From positions 62,001 through 126,000 of the forward strand of contig NZ_FOOC01000009.1 in NCBI RefSeq assembly GCF_900113085.1: a stretch of DNA of 64,000 nt, in the 5' to 3' direction. This DNA comes from Fontimonas thermophila. GTDB taxonomy: Bacteria; Pseudomonadota; Gammaproteobacteria; Nevskiales; Nevskiaceae. This document shows positions 8,513-17,150 of the stretch, in pieces; the first letter of the stretch is position 1, and each line of letters opens with the position of its first letter. The notes beneath the pieces were generated by a model. It made no database searches. It was given only the letters and a program-made list of their open reading frames with translations, and was not told the DNA's origin. The translations under genes and the position numbers were made by a program.

Positions 8513-11089
8513 TCAGGCCTGCGGTACGGCGGCCGGCATCCCCGGCGCACGGTCGCGGTAGAACCACGCACCCAACGCCGGCAGCAGGCAGATCGCGCCC
8601 AGCACGTTGACCAGGAACATGAAGGACAGCATCACGCCCATGTCCGCCTGGAACTTGAGCGCCGAGAACATCCAGGTCGCGACGCCGACCGACATTGTCA
8701 CGGCGGTGAACACCGCGGCGCTGCCGCGCTCGACCATCGCGCGCTCAAAGGCCTCGCGAAAACTCACCGAAGCATCCTGCAGATGGACCTGGATGCGCTC
8801 GAACAGATACAGACCGTAGTCGACGCCAACGCCCACGCCGAGCGCGATCACCGGCAGCGTCGCCACCTTGAGCCCGATGCCCAGGGTCGCCATCAGCGCG
8901 TTGCAGAAGACGGTGACCAAGGTCAGCGGAATCATCACGCAGATCACGCCGATCCATGAGTGGAACGTGAGATAGCAGAACAACACCAGCGAGCCGAAAA
9001 TCGCGAGCAGCATCTTGACCTCGGCCTCGGCGACGGCCTCATTGGTCGCCGCCATCACACCGACGTTGCCGGAGGCCAGGCGCAGCGTCACCCCCTCCAC
9101 CGGATTCTCGGCGATGAAGCGCTTGATCTCGGAAACCACGTGGGCGATGGTGTCGCCCTCGTGGTCTTTGGTGAAGATCATGACCTGGATCGCCTTGCAG
9201 CCTTCGGTGTTGAACCCGAGATTGGGATCGAAGGCCTTGGAACCCGCCGACAGGCCGACTTGTGTCCGCGGCAGCGCGCGCCAGCGCGGATTGCCCTCGT
9301 TGAAGGCCGCGATTACGAGCTTGCCGATACCGCCGACGCTGATCACCGAGTGCACGCCCTCGACACCCTTCATGAACAGCTCGAGACGGTCCACGGTATT
9401 GACAACCGGATAATGCAGGCAGGAATCGCCCTCGAAGTCCGGCGCCTCGACGATGACCGTGAGCACATCGACGCCGATGTCATACGTGCTTGCGATCATG
9501 CGGCTGTCCCGGTTGTAGCGGGAATCCTCATGCAGTTCGGGGACACCCTGGCCAGAGTCGCCGATGACGAGGTCGCGTGATTTCCACGTTGCCCCCACGA
9601 GCAGCGCGATGCTCGCCGCGAACACCACGAGCGCAAAGCGCGGCTCGGCACAGGCACCGATCGCGCGTACCAGGGGATGCCGCTTCTCGACGGTCTGCGT
9701 CTCGGCACGGCGCCGCGCCGAATCCTCCAGCCGCAGGTAAGACAGGATGATGGGCAGAATCATCTTGTTGGTGATGATCATCAGCAGCACGCCCAGGCAG
9801 GCGGTGATACCCAGTTCGTGCACGATCGGGATATCGATCAGCATGATCACGCCAAACCCCAACGCCTCGGTGAGCAGCCCCGCCGCACCGGGGATAAACA
9901 ACTTGCAGAACGAGGCGTGCGCGGCTTCGACGGCGTTCTTGCCCGACATCACCTCCATGCGCCAGGCGTTGGTCATCTGCACCGCGTGTGAAACCCCGAT
10001 CGAGAAGATCAGGAACGGCACCAGGATCGACATCGGATCGATCCCATAGCCGATCAACGGCAAGACCCCGATCAGCCACAGCACCGGCAGCATCGCCACA
10101 ACCAGTGCCACCAGCGTCACGCGGATCGAACGCGTGTACCAGAACAACAGCAGCGCCGTGATCGCGAACGCAACGCCGAAGAATGCAAACACCCCGAGCA
10201 ATCCCTTGATGACGTCGCCGAGCAAACGGGCAAAGCCGATGATGTTGATCTCGATGTTCGGGTTGTACTCCGGGTTGTCGACTGTCTCGACGGTGAGCTC
10301 GCTGCCCTTGACCTCGAAGGTCTGCTTGCCCTCCTGGCCCGGCACGTCGCGCAGCACCTTGAAGGTCTGCATACCGAGCAGGGCGCCGTAATCGACGTAA
10401 CCCTCATAGACGATCTCGCCGGCCGCAAACGGCGGGCGGGCCTGCTTCATCCGGTAAACGTATTTGACCGGGCTTTCGTAGCGGCCACGGATTTCCTCGA
10501 GCTTGGCCTGCACCTCCCAATAATCGACCTTGATACCGGCCTCGGGGTCGTATTCGTGCAGGTCGGCGCGCACCATCGCGCCCTTGAGATCCCTGGCGAC
10601 GAGTTGTCCGATCTGGCCGGAGTGCTCGACGTTCTTGCGAACGCGGTCGAGATCTTCCTGCGATCCGGAATAGCGCGCCGGCACCACCGGCTCACCGTTG
10701 AAACCGTCCTCGGTGATCTCGATGTAGTAGACGTCGGGCGTGAACAGCGAGGACACGCGCGTGCGGTTGATGCCCGGAATGAAGAAAACCTCGTCGGTGG
10801 TTTTCTGCAGGGCGTCCATGAACGCCTTGTTGTAGATATCGCCCTCGCCCTTCCAGCGCAGGTTCACGAGAATCGTGTTTGCGCCGGAGAAGTCCCGCAT
10901 GTACTGCATCATCGTCTTCATGTACGGATGCTCGATCGGGATCAGCTTGAGAAAACCCGGATCGAGCTGCACACGCGTGGCGCAGACACCCAGCACGATG
11001 GTGACGAGCGCGAAGAACACGGCGAGCGGCCGACGACGCCGCAGCAGAAAATCGGCAAAGCGTTCGACGTAATACTCGGTGCGGCTCAT
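8513..11089 (-). CDS. RND/MMPL-superfamily transporter (copy 1)
   Basis: An 858-residue inner-membrane protein with two similar halves. Each half has one N-terminal helix, a large periplasmic loop and a bundle of five or so further helices, as in MmpL, HpnN and other RND-superfamily lipid transporters. Helix-rich blocks lie near residues 20-40, 300-460, 480-500 and 690-840. The start overlaps the YCF48 gene's stop by ATGA, so the two are translationally coupled. Its place in an operon with steroid-type acyl-CoA genes suggests movement of a hydrophobic substrate or product. Direction and substrate are not shown. The C-terminus is soluble, short and Pro/Ala-rich. Confidence 0.88.
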   Translation of the reverse strand: MSRTEYYVERFADFLLRRRRPLAVFFALVTIVLGVCATRVQLDPGFLKLIPIEHPYMKTMMQYMRDFSGANTILVNLRWKGEGDIYNKAFMDALQKTTDEVFFIPGINRTRVSSLFTPDVYYIEITEDGFNGEPVVPARYSGSQEDLDRVRKNVEHSGQIGQLVARDLKGAMVRADLHEYDPEAGIKVDYWEVQAKLEEIRGRYESPVKYVYRMKQARPPFAAGEIVYEGYVDYGALLGMQTFKVLRDVPGQEGKQTFEVKGSELTVETVDNPEYNPNIEINIIGFARLLGDVIKGLLGVFAFFGVAFAITALLLFWYTRSIRVTLVALVVAMLPVLWLIGVLPLIGYGIDPMSILVPFLIFSIGVSHAVQMTNAWRMEVMSGKNAVEAAHASFCKLFIPGAAGLLTEALGFGVIMLIDIPIVHELGITACLGVLLMIITNKMILPIILSYLRLEDSARRRAETQTVEKRHPLVRAIGACAEPRFALVVFAASIALLVGATWKSRDLVIGDSGQGVPELHEDSRYNRDSRMIASTYDIGVDVLTVIVEAPDFEGDSCLHYPVVNTVDRLELFMKGVEGVHSVISVGGIGKLVIAAFNEGNPRWRALPRTQVGLSAGSKAFDPNLGFNTEGCKAIQVMIFTKDHEGDTIAHVVSEIKRFIAENPVEGVTLRLASGNVGVMAATNEAVAEAEVKMLLAIFGSLVLFCYLTFHSWIGVICVMIPLTLVTVFCNALMATLGIGLKVATLPVIALGVGVGVDYGLYLFERIQVHLQDASVSFREAFERAMVERGSAAVFTAVTMSVGVATWMFSALKFQADMGVMLSFMFLVNVLGAICLLPALGAWFYRDRAPGMPAAVPQA

Positions 11090-12222
11090 GGCGCCTCTCC
11101 CTGTGTGGCAGCCGCCCCGGCCGCCGTTTGTATGGCGAGCCCGTTGTCGCCGCCGCCGAGCCAGCGCCCGTCGTCGAGCGGCAACAGCGCGGCGATGGTG
11201 TTGCCGGCCGACGGCGTCAGCAGCTCGTAGGTCCGGCCATCGTCACGCGACGACAGCACGGTGTTACCGGCGCCGGCGAGAAACACGCGGTCCTTGGCAA
11301 CGGCACCGGCGAATAGCGAGGTGGCGACCGGGACTTTCGCTTCCTGCCAGCTCAAGCCGTTGTCCTCGCTGCGGAACGCATGGCCGCGCATCCCGAACGC
11401 CACCAGCGTCTTCGACGGCAGGGTGAGCACACCGAACAGCGAACCGGGGTAGATCTCGTCGAGCTGGGTCCAGGTTTCGCCGCGATCGGTGGAGCGCAGC
11501 AGCAAGCCACGCTCGCCGACCAGCACGAGCGCGCCATCGGCGGCACGCGCCATGTCGTTGAGGTGTCCGGTACCCCCGAGCGTGCTGCTGTCGAAGTTGG
11601 CGAACGGATCGGCATTCGGATCGGTGCTGGCAAACGGATCGGCCGCAGGCGATGTCTGCGCGGCGGCATTGGCGATCACGAGTTCACGCCTGTGCCAGGT
11701 CTGCCCCAGATCCTCGGACACCAGGTACAGGCCGAAGGCGCCGAAGGCAAACAGCCGGCCGTCGTAAGGCCCGGCGACACCGAGCAAAGGGTCGCTGCCA
11801 TCGCCGCCGTAGTGCACCTCGCTCCAGTGCGCGCCGCCATCTGTGCTGCGCACGATCCAGCCGTCGTGACCGACGGCGACGGCCACCCCGTCGCCGACGA
11901 AGCGCACGCGCGTGAACGTCGAGCCGCGTTGCGGCTCGACGGACGCGCTGTGCCAGGGGCCTTGCGCGGCATCGGCGATGAGAATCTGGCCTTGTTCGCC
12001 AACCGCGATCAGACGCTCGCCCTGGCGGTCCAGCCCGGTCACGAGCAGGCGGTCGGGATAAATCTGGGTCGGCGCAAAAACCGGTTGCGGCCGCGGCGAG
12101 AACGAATAAACGGCCGCCACAATCACCAAGGCTGCAACCGCGATCGACGGCCAGGCCGCCCCCCATGCTGCCGCGCGCTGCGCGGTGCGCGGCACCGCCT
12201 GCGCACGTGTGTCGTCATTCAT
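11086..12222 (-). CDS. YCF48/BNR-type beta-propeller protein, membrane-anchored (copy 1)
   Basis: A 378-residue protein with one predicted membrane helix near residues 28-50 and a beta-propeller built from repeats of the form G-x-x-G-x-I-x-x-S-x-D-x-G-x-x-W. Successive S-T-D-G-G-x-x-W, S-E-D-L-G-Q-T-W, S-T-D-R-G-E-T-W, S-E-D-N-G-L-S-W and S-R-D-D-G-R-T-Y blades can be counted. The family name comes from a photosystem II assembly factor, but relatives occur widely in non-phototrophs. The start at 12222 follows GAGGAGAG. The stop overlaps the RND start (ATGA), which argues for a protein-protein partnership such as assembly or gating of the transporter. Confidence 0.85.
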   Translation of the reverse strand: MNDDTRAQAVPRTAQRAAAWGAAWPSIAVAALVIVAAVYSFSPRPQPVFAPTQIYPDRLLVTGLDRQGERLIAVGEQGQILIADAAQGPWHSASVEPQRGSTFTRVRFVGDGVAVAVGHDGWIVRSTDGGAHWSEVHYGGDGSDPLLGVAGPYDGRLFAFGAFGLYLVSEDLGQTWHRRELVIANAAAQTSPAADPFASTDPNADPFANFDSSTLGGTGHLNDMARAADGALVLVGERGLLLRSTDRGETWTQLDEIYPGSLFGVLTLPSKTLVAFGMRGHAFRSEDNGLSWQEAKVPVATSLFAGAVAKDRVFLAGAGNTVLSSRDDGRTYELLTPSAGNTIAALLPLDDGRWLGGGDNGLAIQTAAGAAATQGEAP

Positions 12223-12350
12223 GTGTCTCTCCTCGCCGGCCCAGCGATCCGGACCGACGCGTCCGGACCGTTCCCCCTGTCGGGTCCTCGCACCCTGGCT
12301 TTCAGTCTGCGCGCGTCCATCGACGCGGGCAACCCGGCTGCGGCGGGGCA

Positions 12351-13553
12351 TCAAACCAGCTCGAACAGGCCGGCGGCACCCATGCCGCCGCCGATACACA
12401 TCGTCACCACGACGTACCGCACGCCGCGGCGGCGCCCTTCAAGCAGCGCGTGCATGACCATCCGTGCGCCGGACATGCCGAAGGGATGGCCAATGGCGAT
12501 CGCCCCGCCGTTGACGTTGAGCCGGTCATTGGGAATGCCCAGCCGGTCGCGGCAGTACAGCACCTGCACGGCAAAGGCTTCGTTCAATTCCCACAACCCG
12601 ATGTCGGCCACCGTCAAGCCATGCTGCGCGAGCAGCTTGGGCACCGCATAGACGGGGCCGATACCCATTTCATCCGGCTTGCAGCCGGCAACTGCGAATC
12701 CACGATAGACGCCGAGCGGCGCCAGGCCGCGCCGCGCCGCTTCGCTGCGGCACATCACGAGGACAGCGGCCGCCCCATCGGACAACTGCGAGGCATTGCC
12801 GGCCGTGATGAAGCGGCCGGTTTTCACGAAACGGCCGTCCTTCCACACCGGCTTGAGCGCGGCAAGTGCCTCGAGCGTGGTGTCGGGACGATTGCCCTCG
12901 TCCTGCGCGATCGTCACGCGCTGTTTCCCGGCCGGCTGGCCATCCTTGTCGAACAGCTGCTTGTCCACCGTGATCGGGACGATCTCTTCGGCAAACGCGC
13001 CGGCGCGCTGCGCCGCTGCGGTGCGTTGCTGACTCTGCAGCGCATATTCGTCCTGCGCAGCGCGCGGAATACCGTAGCGTTCGGCGACGATCTCCGCCGT
13101 CTCAATCATCTGGATGTAAGCCGCCGGCTGTGCCGCAATCACGGCTTCAGAAAAAAACCGGTAGGTGTTCTTGTGCGCATTCTGCACCAGCGAGATCGAT
13201 TCGAGCCCACCGGCGACGACGATCTTCTGCTCGCCGCAGATGATGTTCTTAGCCGCAAGCGCGATCGCCTGCAGCCCCGATGCGCACTGGCGATCCAGGG
13301 TCATGCCCGGCACGCTGTCCGGCAATCCGCCGGTATAGGCGCAGAGCCGGCCGAGGTTATAGGCCTGCGTGCCCTGCTGTGCCGCACAGCCGATGATCAC
13401 GTCATCCACTTCGGCAGGGTCGATGCCAGCTCGCGCAACAACCGCGCGTACGACATGCCCGCCCAGCACCGGCGCCTCGGTGTCGTTGAATGCGCCGCGA
13501 TACGCCTTGCCGATCGCCGTGCGTGCCACCGCGACGATGACGGCCTCGGTCAT
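12351..13553 (-). CDS. Thiolase (acetyl-CoA acyltransferase)
   Basis: A 400-residue thiolase that cleaves 3-oxoacyl-CoA with free CoA. The nucleophile is Cys90 in D-R-Q-C-A-S-G. The His loop N[11 protein letters not shown] and the C-terminal M-C-I-G-G-G-M-G Cys loop are intact. The start at 13553 follows a GAGGGCGGA region and begins the conserved domain (M-T-E-A-V-I-V). It sits between MaoC and YCF48 genes in the ipdF-like operon, so it probably performs a beta-oxidation-type thiolysis in the same pathway. Confidence 0.93.
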   Translation of the reverse strand: MTEAVIVAVARTAIGKAYRGAFNDTEAPVLGGHVVRAVVARAGIDPAEVDDVIIGCAAQQGTQAYNLGRLCAYTGGLPDSVPGMTLDRQCASGLQAIALAAKNIICGEQKIVVAGGLESISLVQNAHKNTYRFFSEAVIAAQPAAYIQMIETAEIVAERYGIPRAAQDEYALQSQQRTAAAQRAGAFAEEIVPITVDKQLFDKDGQPAGKQRVTIAQDEGNRPDTTLEALAALKPVWKDGRFVKTGRFITAGNASQLSDGAAAVLVMCRSEAARRGLAPLGVYRGFAVAGCKPDEMGIGPVYAVPKLLAQHGLTVADIGLWELNEAFAVQVLYCRDRLGIPNDRLNVNGGAIAIGHPFGMSGARMVMHALLEGRRRGVRYVVVTMCIGGGMGAAGLFELV

Positions 13554-13689
13554 CGTCCGCCCTCTGCATCCCGCCGCAACGCGCAGCGCACGCTGCTCAC
13601 CACGCATCCCATCGCCGTTCTCCTGCCGCCGGTTGTGTGCCGGTTGTGTATCTGGTTACGGTACGCAACGCGGAGTCATGCAGCTTCAT

Positions 13690-14145
13690 TCAAAAGTAGT
13701 AGCGGGAAAGGGTGTCGGCGATGCACGCCGGCTTGTGGCCGTTCTCGATCTCCACGGTGACGCGAATCGTCGCCTGCACGGCGCCATCCTTGGTGCGCTC
13801 CGCGGCGATCAGCTCGCCGCGCCCGCGGATGCGGCTGCCCACCGGCACGGGCGCCGGGAAGCGCACCCTGTCGCAGCCATAGTTCACGCCCATTTTCATC
13901 CTGACGTCGATGATCTCGGGCAAGAAGCGCGAGATCAGCGACAGGGTCAGATACCCATGCGCGATGCAGGCACCGAACGGACCCGCCTTGGCGCGTACCG
14001 GATCGACATGGATCCATTGATGATCGTCGGTTGCGTCGGCAAACCGGTTGATGCGCTCCTGGGTGATCGTCAACCACTCGCTCACGCCCAGCGGCTGACC
14101 GACGGCGGCCAGCAAAGCGTCTGCGGTTTCAAACACGGCGGGCAT
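13690..14145 (-). CDS. MaoC-type (R)-specific enoyl-CoA hydratase
   Basis: A compact 151-residue single hot-dog domain. The hydratase-2 dyad D-x4-H is present as Asp41/His46 in the A-T-D-D-H-Q-W-I-H context, followed by G-P-F-G-x-x-I-A-H-G-Y. The ATG at 14145 has GGAGG four bases upstream. An overlapping ATG three bases earlier is out of frame. It lies 38 bases after the IpdF-like SDR gene, which suggests paired hydration and oxidation steps on one CoA thioester. Confidence 0.9.
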   Translation of the reverse strand: MPAVFETADALLAAVGQPLGVSEWLTITQERINRFADATDDHQWIHVDPVRAKAGPFGACIAHGYLTLSLISRFLPEIIDVRMKMGVNYGCDRVRFPAPVPVGSRIRGRGELIAAERTKDGAVQATIRVTVEIENGHKPACIADTLSRYYF

Positions 14146-14183
14146 GCATCCTCCCTCAAACAGACGGCAGCGCAAAAAACGCT

Positions 14184-14975
14184 TCAAGCCCTCTGGCTCG
14201 ACGCGGAAATCACCTCGCCGACGAGATACGAGGCATAGTCGGACGCCAGAAACACGATCACGTTGGCGATCTCCCAGGCCTCGGCGCCACGGCCGAAAGC
14301 CTCGCGGCTGGCGAGCTCCTGGAGCAGGGACTCTGGCGCACTCTTGCGCAGATGTTCGTGGAACACGATCGACGGCGACACCGCATTGATGCGGATGCCA
14401 TATTCGGCGGCCTCCAGCGCCGAACAGCGGGTCAGGGCCATGACGCCGGCCTTGGCCGCCGCGTAGTGCGCTTGCTCCTTTTGCGCGCGCCAGCCGAGCA
14501 CGGAAGCGTTGTTGACGATCGCCCCGCGTCCGCGCGGCTGCATCTTTTTGAGCATCGCGCGGGTCATGCGGAAGGTGCCGGTGAGCGTCACGTCGATGAC
14601 CTTGAGCCACTCTTCGTCACTCATGTCGACGACACGCCGGCTTCCACCGAGCCCGGCATTGTTGATCAGCACATCGACACCGCCGAGTTGGGCTTCCGCC
14701 GCATCGACCAGCGCCTGCACCTCCGTTTCCTGGGTGACATTGCACACCTGCGCATACACCTGCGCCTGAGGAAACGCGCGCGCCAGCGCCTGCGCCGCTT
14801 CCTCGGTGCGGCGCGGATGCATGTCGGACAGCATCAAGCCCCGCGCACCCTCTTCGAGGCAGCGCTTGGCCGTCGCAAAACCGATACCGGCACCGGCCGC
14901 GGCGGTGATCAGCACGGACTTGCCGGCCAGCAGGCCGTGCGCAGGTACATAAGGCGGGGGCGGAACGATTTTCAC
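14184..14975 (-). CDS. Short-chain dehydrogenase resembling IpdF of the steroid HIP pathway
   Basis: A 263-residue SDR beginning at a GTG (14975). The cofactor loop is I-T-A-A-A-G-A-G-I-G, the N-N-A-G motif is at about 105-108, and the catalytic residues are Ser158, Tyr171 and Lys175. The segments L-L-x-G-K, N-N-A-S-V-L-G-W-R-A-Q, T-R-C-S-A-x-E-A-A-E-Y-G and S-D-Y-x-S-Y-L-x-G-E-V-I-S match what I recall of IpdF (Rv3559c), which acts on 5-oxygenated HIP-CoA in steroid C/D-ring breakdown. No alignment was run. It is the first gene of a seven-gene operon, divergent from the SulP gene. The ribosome site is weak, so the start is moderately sure. Confidence 0.85.
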   Translation of the reverse strand: MKIVPPPPYVPAHGLLAGKSVLITAAAGAGIGFATAKRCLEEGARGLMLSDMHPRRTEEAAQALARAFPQAQVYAQVCNVTQETEVQALVDAAEAQLGGVDVLINNAGLGGSRRVVDMSDEEWLKVIDVTLTGTFRMTRAMLKKMQPRGRGAIVNNASVLGWRAQKEQAHYAAAKAGVMALTRCSALEAAEYGIRINAVSPSIVFHEHLRKSAPESLLQELASREAFGRGAEAWEIANVIVFLASDYASYLVGEVISASSQRA

Positions 14976-15069
14976 GAGTCTGCGATTCGATCTTCGGACC
15001 GAGAGCAATCGCAGTGTGCCGGCGTGCGCCGGATCCGTCCTCAGCCGGATAGACGAGCCGAGATCCGGC

Positions 15070-15098
15070 AGGACATGAACATCATGTGTTAATATTCT
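15070..15098 (+). promoter_or_regulatory. Possible promoter for the SulP transporter gene
   Basis: AGGACA at 15070-15075 and TATTCT at 15093-15098 are 17 bases apart, each with four of six consensus matches. The surrounding AT-rich patch (15088-15097) stands out in GC-rich sequence. The divergent ipdF-like gene starts at 14975, so this 150-base gap probably serves both directions. Confidence 0.3.
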
Positions 15099-15125
15099 GC
15101 ACATCGAGTGCATATCGGGCCGCTG

Positions 15126-16775
15126 ATGATCGCGATCGTAGAGGCCACGCGCGCTGGCTTGTTGCGCCGCGAACACTGGAGCCGCAACATCGTGGCGGGC
15201 ATCATCGTCGGCATCGTGGCCTTGCCGCTGGCCATGGCATTCGCGATTGCCTCCGGCGTGCGTCCCGAACGGGGTATCTACACGGCGATCGTGGCGGGCC
15301 TGACCGTCTCACTGTTCGGTGGCTGTCGCATCCAGATCGCCGGTCCAACCGGCGCTTTCATCGTGATCCTCGCCGCCGTGACTGCGCGCCACGGCGTCGA
15401 TGGCTTGCTGCTCGCCACAGCAATGGCCGGTCTGATCCTGATCACACTCGGCCTGGCCGGTTTCGGCAGCGTGCTGCGCTTCATCCCCGATCCAGTCGTC
15501 ACCGGCTTCACGGCAGGCATCGCCGTGGTGATCTGGATCGGGCAATGGAGGGACTTCTTCGGCCTGCCCGCAATGGTATCTGGCGAACACTTCCATGAGC
15601 GCCTGTGGGCACTGCTGAAGACCTTGCCGCACCTTGATCTCCCTACTACGACGCTTGCGCTCGGAAGTTTGTTGATTGCCGTCTACGGCCCACGCATCCC
15701 GCACCTGGCACGCATACCGGGCCCCTTGCTGGCGATGGTGGTCGCCACCACGGCCCAGACAGTGGCCGGTCTGGACAGCGTGGCTACCATCAGCAGCACA
15801 TTCGGAGCCATTTCAAGCGAATTCCCAATCCCGTCCCTGCCCGCCATCAGCTTCGATCGCATCGTCTCGCTGCTGCCCTCGGCATTCACAATCGCCATGC
15901 TGGGCGCGATCGAGTCGTTGCTGTCCGCAGTGGTCGCCGACAACCTGGCCGGCACACGGCACGACTCCAATCAGGAATTGATCGGCCAAGGCATTGCCAA
16001 CGTCATTGCGCCGATCTTCGGGGGTTTTGCCGCTACCGGCGCGATCGCGCGTACCGCCACCAACTTCCGTAACGGCGCCACCAGCCCGCTGGCTGGCATC
16101 GTCCATGCATTGACCCTGCTCGTGATTTTGCTCGTATTGGCACCGCTGGCCGGCCGCATTCCGCTGTGCGCCTTGGCCGCGATCCTGTTCGTCGTCGCGT
16201 GGAACATGAGCGAAACACGCCGCTTCCTGGAAATGGTACGCACCGCACCAGGCGCAGACGTCGCGATTCTGCTGATCACGTTTCTGCTTACCGTGTTCGC
16301 CGATCTCGTGATCGCCGTCAACGTCGGTGTGATCCTGGCCATGCTGCTGTTCGTGCGGCGCATGGCCAATGCCGTCAAAGTACGGCGCCAGACCGATACA
16401 GAGCTGGACTCACAACGAGCTCCAAACGTGCCTCCAATCACGGATGACGTCGCCGTGTTCGTGATCGAAGGACCCCTGTTCTTCGGAGCAGTCGATCAGC
16501 TCGAGCAGGCGCTCGATGAACTGACGCATCAACCGCGCGCAGTGATCATCCGGCTACCCCAGGTGCCGTTTCTAGACATCACCGGGATCCAGGCGCTGGG
16601 AACCGAAATACAGGCCCTGGAGAAGCGCGGAGTGCGCGTAGCGCTGACCGAAGCGCGCAGCAATGTGCTGCGTAAGCTGGTCCGCGCTGGCCTGATTCGC
16701 AAGTCAGCGCACCCGTTGCGCTACTACCGCACGTTCGCCGACGGTCTCGCGGATCTCGTCTCGGTAACGCCGTGA
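15126..16775 (+). CDS. SulP-family anion transporter with STAS domain
   Basis: A 549-residue inner-membrane transporter with about 10-14 hydrophobic segments through residue 420. The N-terminal SulP signature has G-I-V-A-L-P-L-A-M-A-F followed by a G-V-x-P-E-x-G-I-Y turn and a G-P-T-G-A-F segment. A C-terminal STAS domain (about residues 440-540) has the D-I-T-G phosphorylation-type loop. Bacterial members carry sulfate, bicarbonate or dicarboxylates; the anion cannot be assigned here. The ATG at 15126 is preferred over 15108 because it fits the candidate promoter. The 3' end overlaps the convergent small regulator gene by 52 bases. Confidence 0.88.
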   Translation: MIAIVEATRAGLLRREHWSRNIVAGIIVGIVALPLAMAFAIASGVRPERGIYTAIVAGLTVSLFGGCRIQIAGPTGAFIVILAAVTARHGVDGLLLATAMAGLILITLGLAGFGSVLRFIPDPVVTGFTAGIAVVIWIGQWRDFFGLPAMVSGEHFHERLWALLKTLPHLDLPTTTLALGSLLIAVYGPRIPHLARIPGPLLAMVVATTAQTVAGLDSVATISSTFGAISSEFPIPSLPAISFDRIVSLLPSAFTIAMLGAIESLLSAVVADNLAGTRHDSNQELIGQGIANVIAPIFGGFAATGAIARTATNFRNGATSPLAGIVHALTLLVILLVLAPLAGRIPLCALAAILFVVAWNMSETRRFLEMVRTAPGADVAILLITFLLTVFADLVIAVNVGVILAMLLFVRRMANAVKVRRQTDTELDSQRAPNVPPITDDVAVFVIEGPLFFGAVDQLEQALDELTHQPRAVIIRLPQVPFLDITGIQALGTEIQALEKRGVRVALTEARSNVLRKLVRAGLIRKSAHPLRYYRTFADGLADLVSVTP

Positions 16776-16957
16776 GGCTCGGAACCTCGCCCCTGGGGTT
16801 TGCTCGAATAAGTGACCCCATGCGCCGCGAGGTAATCGCGGATGAGCTGGCGAACCACTTGCGAGGGCGTGAGATCCTGTTGTGCACAGAGCCGCTCGAA
16901 GGCTTTTTTCTTCTGCGGGTCAATGAGCAGCGTCAGTCGTGCGGTCTTGGATTCCAT
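16724..16957 (-). CDS. Small ribbon-helix-helix (CopG-like) DNA-binding protein
   Basis: A 77-residue basic protein. Residues 1-50 fit the ribbon-helix-helix pattern: a short beta strand (T-A-R-L-T-L-L-I), a helix with K-K-K-A-F-E-R-L-C, a turn at D-L-T-P-S-Q, then V-V-R-Q-L-I-R-D-Y-L. The tail is Ser/Arg/Gly-rich. No toxin gene neighbours it, so a toxin-antitoxin role is not supported. A 10-bp palindrome lies just upstream of its start and could be its operator. The ribosome site is weak, and the gene overlaps the convergent SulP 3' end. Confidence 0.65.
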   Translation of the reverse strand: MESKTARLTLLIDPQKKKAFERLCAQQDLTPSQVVRQLIRDYLAAHGVTYSSKPQGRGSEPHGVTETRSARPSANVR

Positions 16958-16963
16958 GTGCCG

Positions 16964-16973
16964 ATGCTAGCAT
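16964..16973. promoter_or_regulatory. Palindrome upstream of the ribbon-helix-helix gene
   Basis: ATGCTAGCAT is a perfect 10-bp palindrome beginning 7 bases upstream of the gene's ATG. Ribbon-helix-helix proteins commonly bind short palindromes at their own promoters. No binding evidence exists here. The rest of the gap to modC (16958-17150) shows nothing else. Confidence 0.35.
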
Positions 16974-17150
16974 GCAGTGCGCATCGGGTTAACACATGCT
17001 CCCACCTTCCCGGGCCAGGGGCATCATCCACGAAAGACCGCGCGCCTGACACAACCCGAGCGGTGTATCCCCAAACCCACCACCGCTGCCGCCCGTCCGC
17101 TTGCGGCGATTCGTCGCGCACTTCTGGCCAAAACGTCGGGATTCAATCCA

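Noticed and set aside
16724-16957. Antitoxin of a toxin-antitoxin pair
   Set aside because: No toxin-like gene adjoins it; the neighbours are SulP and modC.
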